From the NCBI GenBank assembly GCA_016185755.1, contig JACPMX010000005.1:1-35086 (forward strand): a stretch of 35,086 nucleotides of DNA, given 5' to 3'. The position numbers and the translations under genes were made by a program. This document shows positions 6,407 through 13,391 of the stretch, piece after piece. The notes beneath the pieces are model-generated. The model was given only the letters and a program-made list of their open reading frames with translations, had not been told where the DNA came from and made no database searches. The stretch comes from Candidatus Woesearchaeota archaeon. Lineage in GTDB: Archaea > Nanobdellota > Nanobdellia > Woesearchaeales > GW2011-AR4. Position 1 is the stretch's first letter. Each line of letters opens with the position of its first letter.

Positions 6407-7876
6407 ATGCAGGAAGGAAAAACCTTTGAAATGGCTAGGGAAAGGCTCAAACAGCTGATATTAATCAACGGGCTGAAATGGGATGAGGGATTCAACCCGG
6501 ATAGCTTTGTGCCGAAATGGATTTTTGACTTGAGAGAGGTGGTATTGACGCCGGAAGGTGCCAGGCTAGCCTCAATTTTGTTGTATGATAAAATAAAAGA
6601 TGTTGATTTTGACATGATTGGCGGGACTTCCATAGCTGCAGAGCCTTTGGTTGCCTCGCTTGTCCTTCATTTCTACAGCAAAGGAAAGAATGTGCCGGGA
6701 CTTATTGTCAGGAAACAGCCGAATAATTTTGGCTTGAGAAAAAAAGTTGAAGGGCCAATACAGGACGGAAAGAAAGTTGTAATAATTGACGATGCCATAA
6801 ATGCAGGCAACAGCATGCTTGATGCAATAGAGTCGCTGAATAAGGAAGGGTGCAGTATTGTTAAAATTGTGACATTGCTGGACTTTTGCAAATCAGGGCA
6901 CAGCAGGCTGAAAGAAGCGGATTATCCCATCGACTCCGTGTTCACCCTTGAAGACTTTGGACTGGAAAAAAGAGTTCTGCACAGATACGGGCACAAACCC
7001 AAGTTGACGAAGATTGAAGCACATAAAAATGAAAATGAAATGCTGAAAGAAATCAATAAGTCTGTTTGTGGCGAGGCTGCAGATTTTAAATTGCACGATG
7101 GCTTTATTTTTGCAGCGCTAAAGGATGGCTCATTATATTGCTTGCATAATGCTGACTATTCGGTAAAGTGGAAGCTCGAGCTCGGAGACTCCATTTCAGC
7201 GCCTGTTTTTATCGATGATGGGACTGCAGTAGTCTCCGCTTCCTCTGGCTTAGGCAATTCAATGGTTTTTTTTATTTCAATAGAGGAAGGAAAGGTTTCA
7301 AAATATCTAAGGCTGAAAGGAGATATCCGCTCAGAGCCGGTATTATACAAAGACTCATACTTTATATGCGCTGGCGGCAATTTATATAAACTAAGCAAGG
7401 ATAATTACGAAATCAGTTTAATCTTTGAGGCGAACAGCGCACTGTCAGCACCTATAATTGATGAAGCCACGGAAACATCATATATTAGTTCATCGAACGG
7501 GGACATCTATGCATTTGACCTAAAAGGAAAACAAATTTGGAAGAATCATTACGGCAAAATCAAGGCAAAGCCTCTGATAAAAGATGATAAGCTTGTTTTT
7601 GTATCAGAGGCAAATGTCATATTCTGCATAAATAAGGGCAATGGAAACTTGGTGTGGTTCTCAGAACTGAAGAACAGCGCTTTTGACATAAAGCTTATGC
7701 CGGACAGCATAGCAGTCGGATGTTTTAGGGGTTATCTATTTTTTCTTAGCATATCTAATGGAAAGATTTTAAGCAGCTTTAAGCTGTCAAATCATAGCAT
7801 AAAAGAGATAAAAAATCATAGCGGCAAGCTTTCAGTAAAACTCGAAGATGGAAACTATTATATTGCCGAAATCTGA
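6407..7876 (+). CDS. phosphoribosyltransferase domain fused to PQQ-like beta-propeller (copy 1)
   Basis: 489 residues without signal peptide or membrane segment, so probably cytoplasmic. Residues about 10-190 resemble an orotate phosphoribosyltransferase: IGGTSIAAEPLVASLV (PRPP/pyrophosphate loop region), VRKQPNNFGLRKKVEG (101-116, flexible loop with a lysine) and the PRPP-binding loop VIIDDAINAGNS (125-136). Residues about 225-489 contain some seven diverged PQQ-type propeller blades of the form F-x-x-x-x-DG-x-LY-x-L (for example DGSLYCL and NGDIYAF). Quinoprotein-type propellers are usually periplasmic, so fusion to a nucleotide-metabolism domain is unusual. The gene overlaps the next one, a paralogue, by 29 bases. 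The reaction and ligand are unknown; UMP synthesis cannot be assumed. Confidence 0.75.
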   Translation: MQEGKTFEMARERLKQLILINGLKWDEGFNPDSFVPKWIFDLREVVLTPEGARLASILLYDKIKDVDFDMIGGTSIAAEPLVASLVLHFYSKGKNVPGLIVRKQPNNFGLRKKVEGPIQDGKKVVIIDDAINAGNSMLDAIESLNKEGCSIVKIVTLLDFCKSGHSRLKEADYPIDSVFTLEDFGLEKRVLHRYGHKPKLTKIEAHKNENEMLKEINKSVCGEAADFKLHDGFIFAALKDGSLYCLHNADYSVKWKLELGDSISAPVFIDDGTAVVSASSGLGNSMVFFISIEEGKVSKYLRLKGDIRSEPVLYKDSYFICAGGNLYKLSKDNYEISLIFEANSALSAPIIDEATETSYISSSNGDIYAFDLKGKQIWKNHYGKIKAKPLIKDDKLVFVSEANVIFCINKGNGNLVWFSELKNSAFDIKLMPDSIAVGCFRGYLFFLSISNGKILSSFKLSNHSIKEIKNHSGKLSVKLEDGNYYIAEI

Positions 7877-9467
7877 CAATAAGGCGGAACAAGAAGAGTA
7901 CAAGCGTGAGCTAAAATCACTTATTTTAAACAGCGGAGTTGTGTGGGGAAACGGATTGGACGAAAATAATCTTCCTTACAAATGGGTTATTGATACAAAA
8001 TCTTTCCTGCTCAATCCAAGAGGATTGTATCTAACAACTGAGTTATTCATGGAAAAAATCAGGAAGTACAATCCGGATGCTGTAGGCGGATTGACTTTGG
8101 CATCACATTTGATAGCTTCTGCCCTGGTTTACTCAAGTTATGGTTCAGACTCAGGATTTGACGGGTTTCTTGTAAGAAGGGAGAGAAAGCAGTACAGCAT
8201 GATGAAGCTGGTTGAGGGCGTATGCAAAGAAAAATCAAGAGTTGTCATTGTCGATGACGGCTTGAATTCAGCAGGCTATTCAGCCAAGGCAATCAAGGCT
8301 GTTGAGGACAGAGGATGCAAAGTGCTGGCAGTGATTGTATTAACAAACTTCGAAAAGGAGGAGTATTTCAACTTAAAAGAGAGAGGTTACAATGTTGAGG
8401 GCATTTTCACATTAAAGGAGCTTGGGCTGGATTCAAGGCATACTGAGCTAAACCCCGGCATGTTTGAGTTGAAATGGCGTTATGGGGCTGTGAATGGTAC
8501 GCATTTTGATATACCTAAATCCTCGCCCGTTATAGACAGCGATAAAATATACATAGGAAGCGACTTAGGCAAAATGCTTTGTTTGGATTTGTCAGGCAGA
8601 CTGCTGTGGGAGTTCAAGACGGACTATGATCCGGAGGGAGTGCATGCAACTCCGCTGGTTGCCGGAAATAAAGTAATATGCGCAGGCTATGACGGTGCAT
8701 TGTATGCCCTGGACAAGGACGCTGGCTCTTTAATATGGAAAAACAATGTATGCAACTGGATTGGCGCAACTCCCTCATATGACGAAGAGACAAACTGTTT
8801 TTATGCCGGGCTGGAAAACAGCACTTTAAAAGGCACTTTGGCAGCTATAAATGCTGATGACGGAAACCTTGAATGGGAATTCACAACTGAAAATCATGTG
8901 CCATGCAAAGCGGTTGTTGCTGATAATTTGGTGATATTCGGCTCTAACGACTGCCATATATACGCTTTGAATAAAAAAAACGGGGAATTAGAGTGGAGTT
9001 TTAGAACTTATAGTGATGTAAAAGGCAGAATCACCATAGACGATGGGTTATGCTATGTTTCAGGCTATGATGGCTGCATTTACTGCCTGAAAACCGCAAC
9101 AGGCAGCCTAATTTGGAAGAAAAAGCTTGGCAAATCCCTTTACAACCAGCCGCTCATACACAATGGCAAAGTTATGGTTGGCTCTTTTTCCGGGCAATTA
9201 ACAGCATTGGACAAGAAAAGCGGAAAAGTGCTTTGGTACTTTATGACAGACGGGACAATATTAAGCCACCCGGTTTGCTATAACGGCTCGGTATTTTTTG
9301 GCTCCCGTGATGGCTGCATATATGCTGTAAATGCAGAAGACGGAAGCCTTTTGTGGAGGTTCATAACAGGCGGAGCCGTGACATCTTCCCCTGCGCTTTA
9401 CAAAAACATGCTTTTTATCAATTCAAATGACGGATATCTTTATTGCTTTGGGAAAAAACAATTATGA
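7848..9467 (+). CDS. phosphoribosyltransferase domain fused to PQQ-like beta-propeller (copy 2)
   Basis: 539-residue paralogue of the preceding protein with the same order of domains. The PRTase part (about 15-195) keeps VGGLTLASHLIASALV and VRRERKQYSMMKLVEG, but its PRPP loop reads VDDGLNSAGYS (135-145), one residue longer than in copy 1. The propeller (about 210-537) is well preserved: eight blades with the motif G-S-x-DG-x-I/L-YA-L and a closing W (DGALYAL, DGCIYCL, DGCIYAV, DGYLYCF). That is the eight-bladed quinoprotein/BamB-like form. There is no signal peptide. The start ATG at 7848 lies inside copy 1, and its stop overlaps the start of the thioredoxin gene (ATGA), so three genes form one operon. 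Confidence 0.77.
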   Translation: METIILPKSDNKAEQEEYKRELKSLILNSGVVWGNGLDENNLPYKWVIDTKSFLLNPRGLYLTTELFMEKIRKYNPDAVGGLTLASHLIASALVYSSYGSDSGFDGFLVRRERKQYSMMKLVEGVCKEKSRVVIVDDGLNSAGYSAKAIKAVEDRGCKVLAVIVLTNFEKEEYFNLKERGYNVEGIFTLKELGLDSRHTELNPGMFELKWRYGAVNGTHFDIPKSSPVIDSDKIYIGSDLGKMLCLDLSGRLLWEFKTDYDPEGVHATPLVAGNKVICAGYDGALYALDKDAGSLIWKNNVCNWIGATPSYDEETNCFYAGLENSTLKGTLAAINADDGNLEWEFTTENHVPCKAVVADNLVIFGSNDCHIYALNKKNGELEWSFRTYSDVKGRITIDDGLCYVSGYDGCIYCLKTATGSLIWKKKLGKSLYNQPLIHNGKVMVGSFSGQLTALDKKSGKVLWYFMTDGTILSHPVCYNGSVFFGSRDGCIYAVNAEDGSLLWRFITGGAVTSSPALYKNMLFINSNDGYLYCFGKKQL

Positions 9468-10009
9468 AAAATTTAATGGAAAAATTAAAAAAATCTAAAA
9501 AGAGCATAATAATACTTTTCTTGGCGATAGGGGCGGCAATTTTAGCCTTATACTTTGTTAGAAATGGGGTTTCAAGCAGTCAAGAAATTGCCCCAAGGCT
9601 TGGCTTTTATGCGCCAAATTTTAATACCGTTTACCTGAATGGCAGCGAATTTGAGTTGTATGAGCTAAGGGGCAAGCCGGTTATTCTGAATTTCTGGGCC
9701 ACCTGGTGCCCTCCGTGCGTAAGGGAAATGCCGAATTTGCAGGATTTTTATGACAGGCATAAGGATGAGGTGGTTGTCATAGGAGTTAATTTAGGGGAAA
9801 AAAACAGGACAATCCAGAATTTCATAAAACGGATAAATGTTACTTTCCCGATTGTGCTTGATAAAGATAAAGAGATAGAAAAATATTATAACCTTATAAT
9901 AAGGCCAACCACATATTTTATTGACGAAAAAGGGCTTATAGTTGACAAGAAGCTTGGCGAGCTGAAAAAGGAGGAGCTTGAGGAAAGAGGGCGGAAGCTG
10001 CTGAAATAG
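9464..10009 (+). CDS. membrane-anchored TlpA/ResA-type thioredoxin
   Basis: 181 residues. A single N-terminal anchor of about 20 hydrophobic residues (around 14-33) follows a lysine-rich start. A thioredoxin-fold domain outside the membrane comes next, with the active site WATWCPPC (cysteines 82 and 85), then VVVIGVNLGE and a cis-proline loop IIRPTTYFID. Proteins of this family reduce or exchange disulfides in extracytoplasmic proteins such as c-type cytochromes. The start at 9464 overlaps the stop of the second PRTase-propeller gene (ATGA). A likely client pool is the set of cysteine-rich secreted proteins nearby; this is inference. Confidence 0.85.
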   Translation: MKNLMEKLKKSKKSIIILFLAIGAAILALYFVRNGVSSSQEIAPRLGFYAPNFNTVYLNGSEFELYELRGKPVILNFWATWCPPCVREMPNLQDFYDRHKDEVVVIGVNLGEKNRTIQNFIKRINVTFPIVLDKDKEIEKYYNLIIRPTTYFIDEKGLIVDKKLGELKKEELEERGRKLLK

Positions 10010-10012
10010 AAA

Positions 10013-10024
10013 GATTTAAATATA
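10013..10024 (+). promoter_or_regulatory. putative TATA box for the M23 peptidase gene
   Basis: GATTTAAATATA is 25-36 bases before the ATG at 10049, so the peptidase is probably transcribed separately from the operon to its left. Confidence 0.5.
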
Positions 10025-10048
10025 ATAGTTACTAAGTAGTAATTAAAA

Positions 10049-11140
10049 ATGAGCGATATAAGCCTTGAGGGGATGGTTGATAAACCTGTGGATTTTGATG
10101 GCGTTCTGATTTTGGACAGGCAACCAACTAAGCCACGGCACCCAACAATAGACGACATTGCTACAGCCGCGGAAAATATTCCTCAATCAACTCATCTTGA
10201 AAATGGAACGGCTCGTCAGAGATTTGCCGGGCTTTATGAAAGAGTAAGAGGAGCAGTTTCCCAAATAAAGCCAAAAGCTTTGAGAGGCATTCGAAGAGTT
10301 GCTTTGCCAGTCACACTTGCCGCAGCTTTGGCAGCCTGCTCAGCAGCAGCCCTTACAAGCCATACCGCTAGTAGCGGAGTGAAAGTAGTTTATCCTCCTG
10401 ATTTTACCTGTCATTCAATCGCTTCTGATTATGGTAGTTACTACAATCCAGACGGTTCTAAACGCACTTTCTCGGCACCACATACCGCAATCGACGTTTT
10501 TGGCGATATAGTAGTAGCACCGGCCAATGGAAGAGTTATTGATATTGCTTACCACTCAAAAGCAGGAAATATAGTTACATTGTTACACACCCCAAAAGAT
10601 CTTAAAAATGGAAAAGATTTTTACTTATTCACTTATTTTTCGCATTTAAAGGAATCTAATGGAAAGAGCAGTGCGTCTAAATATATAAAAATAGGTGATG
10701 ATGTAGTCGCAGGACAACCGATTGCAGAAGTTGGAAAGACAGGAAAAAATGTAGAGTATCCGGGCTCAGTTGAACACCTTCATTTTGAAGTCTGGATGAA
10801 TAGGGATGGGGTGTACATGTTTAATTTTGGGGATAAGGATAACAGAGGGGACAGGCTTGTATATGTCAACAAAGGATCTAATGCAAATCCTCATGATTTC
10901 TGGGCTAGGCACCCATTGGATAAGCCAGGGGAAGTGAAATATATTCCGTTCTCAAATGGAGAGAAGTACGGAGGTGGTTTTGTATTTCCGATTAAGTGCC
11001 CGCTGCCAAAAAAGAAATCAAGTTTGGATATGGGCGGCAGTAATATTTTGCTGGGTTTGGATCTGGATAGAATTAGAGAGGAAATTACGGAAAGAATTAT
11101 CTATAGCCAAAACGGAAGCCAATTTAAAAAAGCCGTATAA
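10049..11140 (+). CDS. M23 family metallopeptidase (LytM/lysostaphin-like)
   Basis: 363 residues. The catalytic domain (about 130-285) keeps the zinc ligands of the family: H145-x3-D149 in HTAIDVFGD and H243-L-H245 in EHLHFEVWM. M23 enzymes normally cut peptide bridges in bacterial peptidoglycan, which archaea lack. The N-terminus is odd: about 80 polar residues precede a hydrophobic stretch (about 86-103, ALPVTLAAALAACSAAAL) that includes a lipobox-like LAAC with Cys97. The hydrophobic part may anchor the protein, leaving the long N-terminal tail in the cytoplasm. It could act on bacterial neighbours or be a scaffold without PG activity. The zinc ligands suggest an active enzyme. Confidence 0.82.
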   Translation: MSDISLEGMVDKPVDFDGVLILDRQPTKPRHPTIDDIATAAENIPQSTHLENGTARQRFAGLYERVRGAVSQIKPKALRGIRRVALPVTLAAALAACSAAALTSHTASSGVKVVYPPDFTCHSIASDYGSYYNPDGSKRTFSAPHTAIDVFGDIVVAPANGRVIDIAYHSKAGNIVTLLHTPKDLKNGKDFYLFTYFSHLKESNGKSSASKYIKIGDDVVAGQPIAEVGKTGKNVEYPGSVEHLHFEVWMNRDGVYMFNFGDKDNRGDRLVYVNKGSNANPHDFWARHPLDKPGEVKYIPFSNGEKYGGGFVFPIKCPLPKKKSSLDMGGSNILLGLDLDRIREEITERIIYSQNGSQFKKAV

Positions 11141-11170
11141 TCATTAAACCCGAGCATTTCAAATAACAAA

Positions 11171-11182
11171 GTTTAAATATGT
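11171..11182 (+). promoter_or_regulatory. putative TATA box for the TPR protein gene
   Basis: GTTTAAATATGT lies 21-32 bases ahead of the ATG at 11203, the spacing seen for other leaderless genes in this window. Confidence 0.45.
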
Positions 11183-11202
11183 ATTTTTAATTATCCTCTA
11201 TC

Positions 11203-12936
11203 ATGCAAAAAAGAGGATTATTTCTAATTATAGTTTTATTGCTAATTATTGGGGCATTCTCAGTTTATTATTATAATCAAAACGTCAAATCAGAAGAAAG
11301 TTACAACTCAAAAGGATGGAAATTATACAAGCAGGGAAAATATGACAATGCAATAGCAGAATTCAGAAAATACCTTGAAAGAAATGAAAACAACTTTTTT
11401 GCCAACAGCGGTATGGGGTGGAGTTTATACAGGAAGGGAATTTATGACGAAGCTGTTGATTATTTTAAAATAGCTATCAGTCTTAATCAAAACGACTATG
11501 ATGTTTACAATGGACTTGGCTGGAGCTATTTCCGCTTATCCCGATATCAGAATTCAATTAACTCATTCAGGCAATCTATAGATTTAAACCCCTCCTATGC
11601 CGATTCTTACAGCGGACTCGGGTGGAGCTACTACAATCTTGGCTTCACTGAAAATTACTGGTCTGAGGAATTTGATGAATGGCTAAAAAACTTTGACAAT
11701 TCTAGAAGTGCCTTTGAAAGCTCGATAAACCTTAATCCCAAAAATGAATGGAGTTATACGGGGCTTGGCTTCCTATATCACTGGAGGGGCAGAAAGAATA
11801 ATTCACTCTCAGATTACGAGGCTTCTAAGAGGGCATTTGAAAAAGCATTGGAATTAAGCCAGACAATCCCCAATGCCTACAACGGTTTGGCATGGACAAA
11901 TTACTTTATAAGCAAAAATCACCTGCCGGTAAGCTTGTGGAATTCTTCGCAAATGATACAGCTTCTCGAAAAAGCTATTGAAATCGGGACTACGGATCAT
12001 ACTTCCCATGAAGGTTTGGGGCTTATTTACTTTAGTATTGGCGATTATAACAAGTCATTGCAGTACTTTGAAGAGGCGTTGAAGATGGAGCCTGACCACG
12101 GGCATATTTACGGGCTTATGGCAAAAGATCACTACAGGCTTAAGGCAGATTACAACTATGGCACTTATGACAAGCCTATAGACTTATTCAACAAGGCGCT
12201 TGATTATGATAAAAACGATATCTACGCTTTAAATGGGTTAGGCTGGGTATACAACAGGCAGGGTAAATATGAAGAGGCAATTGAAAAATTCAGCCAGGTG
12301 CTGACTTATGATCCGAATTATGCCGACAGTCATAGCGGGCTTGGATTTGCAAACTGGAAGCTTGGCAACTTAAAACTTGCCGCTGAACAAACGCAAAAAG
12401 CGATATCCCTTGCCCCTTATGACTCCATACCCCATGAGCATCTTGGCTTCATATACGCAGATATGGGGGATTTGCAATCAGCTGAAAAAGAATTCAATCT
12501 TTCAATTGCGCTAGGCGATGCAGATTTCCATATATATCAAGGTTTGGGATACCTTAATTTCTTAAAGGGAAAATATGGCGAAGCTGTAAATTATTATAAA
12601 CAGTCCATAGCAAAAAATCCCAGAAATACAAATGCCTATCTAAGCTTGGGCAAATCTTACCTGTATCTGGAAGATTATGAAAATGCAAAAAAAGCATTTG
12701 AAAAAGTTTTAGAAATTGATAATAAGCTTTCAGGAGTCTATATAGTCCTTTCCTTTATCCACTACAGGCAAAATGATTTGAAGATGTCAGAGGAAATGAT
12801 AATCAAGGCACTATCAATAAGAAGCAATCCCGGCTATTCCATTACCTCATTTTCGGACTGCATGGCTTCTTTGAGTTACACCCCGCAAAATGTGGCAAAC
12901 TGCATTCAAGCGGCAGTCAGCCAGAAAAAGCTTTGA
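11203..12936 (+). CDS. membrane-anchored tetratricopeptide-repeat protein
   Basis: 577 residues. Residues about 5-25 form a single hydrophobic N-terminal anchor. The remainder is a long run of TPR units, roughly a dozen, recognisable by repeated patterns such as GWKLYKQGKYDNAIAEFRKY, GLGWSYFRLSRYQNSINSF and GLGYLNFLKGKYGEAVNYY. Several blades use G-L-G-W-S/V-Y as the first helix. TPR arrays are protein-binding scaffolds; the partner is unknown. The array faces outward if the anchor is a signal-anchor, and would then be well placed to organise surface or secretion proteins. Few sequence irregularities are seen. Confidence 0.85.
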   Translation: MQKRGLFLIIVLLLIIGAFSVYYYNQNVKSEESYNSKGWKLYKQGKYDNAIAEFRKYLERNENNFFANSGMGWSLYRKGIYDEAVDYFKIAISLNQNDYDVYNGLGWSYFRLSRYQNSINSFRQSIDLNPSYADSYSGLGWSYYNLGFTENYWSEEFDEWLKNFDNSRSAFESSINLNPKNEWSYTGLGFLYHWRGRKNNSLSDYEASKRAFEKALELSQTIPNAYNGLAWTNYFISKNHLPVSLWNSSQMIQLLEKAIEIGTTDHTSHEGLGLIYFSIGDYNKSLQYFEEALKMEPDHGHIYGLMAKDHYRLKADYNYGTYDKPIDLFNKALDYDKNDIYALNGLGWVYNRQGKYEEAIEKFSQVLTYDPNYADSHSGLGFANWKLGNLKLAAEQTQKAISLAPYDSIPHEHLGFIYADMGDLQSAEKEFNLSIALGDADFHIYQGLGYLNFLKGKYGEAVNYYKQSIAKNPRNTNAYLSLGKSYLYLEDYENAKKAFEKVLEIDNKLSGVYIVLSFIHYRQNDLKMSEEMIIKALSIRSNPGYSITSFSDCMASLSYTPQNVANCIQAAVSQKKL

Positions 12937-12978
12937 TTCATGACAAAATTTATTAAATTGATTTAGTTTCTTCCCAGT

Positions 12979-13389
12979 ATGCAGATACGCAATTATAAAG
13001 ACAAGGATTTTCTGCAATTGGACAGGCTATTGACTGAAGCGGGCATTAAATGGCTGTCAATAGACAAAAGAGAAATATTCAAAAATAAAATTGAGCAGGA
13101 CCCGGAGTCAATAATTGTAGCAGAAGAAGATAAAAAAATAATTGGCACTATCTTTTTTGTTTATGACGCTTGGGCCCCATATATACTGCACTTGGCAGTC
13201 GATTCCAGCCACAGGGAAAAAGGGATTGGCGGTATACTATTCCAGGTAGCTGAGCAGCGCTTAAGGGCAAGAAAAATAGATACTGTTTTTGGGATTATAA
13301 GGGAAGAAAACCAAAAAGTGTTAAAATACTGCACTAAAAAAGGTTATCACGCCTTAGCAAAAGTCCATCATATGATGAAGAAATTCTGA
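12979..13389 (+). CDS. GNAT family N-acetyltransferase
   Basis: 136 residues with the complete GNAT core: YKDKDFLQLDRLL at the N-terminus, the beta4 strand LHLAVDSSHREKGIGGILF with the acetyl-CoA pyrophosphate loop (R/Q-x-x-G-x-G/A form, REKGIG), and the C-terminal VLKYCTKKGYHAL. It transfers an acetyl group from acetyl-CoA to an amine; the substrate cannot be predicted. It ends 2 bases before the end of the convergent Hint-domain gene. Confidence 0.85.
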   Translation: MQIRNYKDKDFLQLDRLLTEAGIKWLSIDKREIFKNKIEQDPESIIVAEEDKKIIGTIFFVYDAWAPYILHLAVDSSHREKGIGGILFQVAEQRLRARKIDTVFGIIREENQKVLKYCTKKGYHALAKVHHMMKKF

Positions 13390-13391
13390 AG

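Noticed and set aside
7848-9467. Periplasmic quinoprotein dehydrogenase
   Set aside because: No signal peptide and a PRTase-like N-terminus. Only the propeller blades resemble the enzyme family, and the catalytic residues of PQQ dehydrogenases are not evident.
11203-12936. Possible DNA tandem repeat or CRISPR array
   Set aside because: The repeats are in the protein (TPR units) and vary at DNA level, with no constant spacer or direct-repeat pattern.
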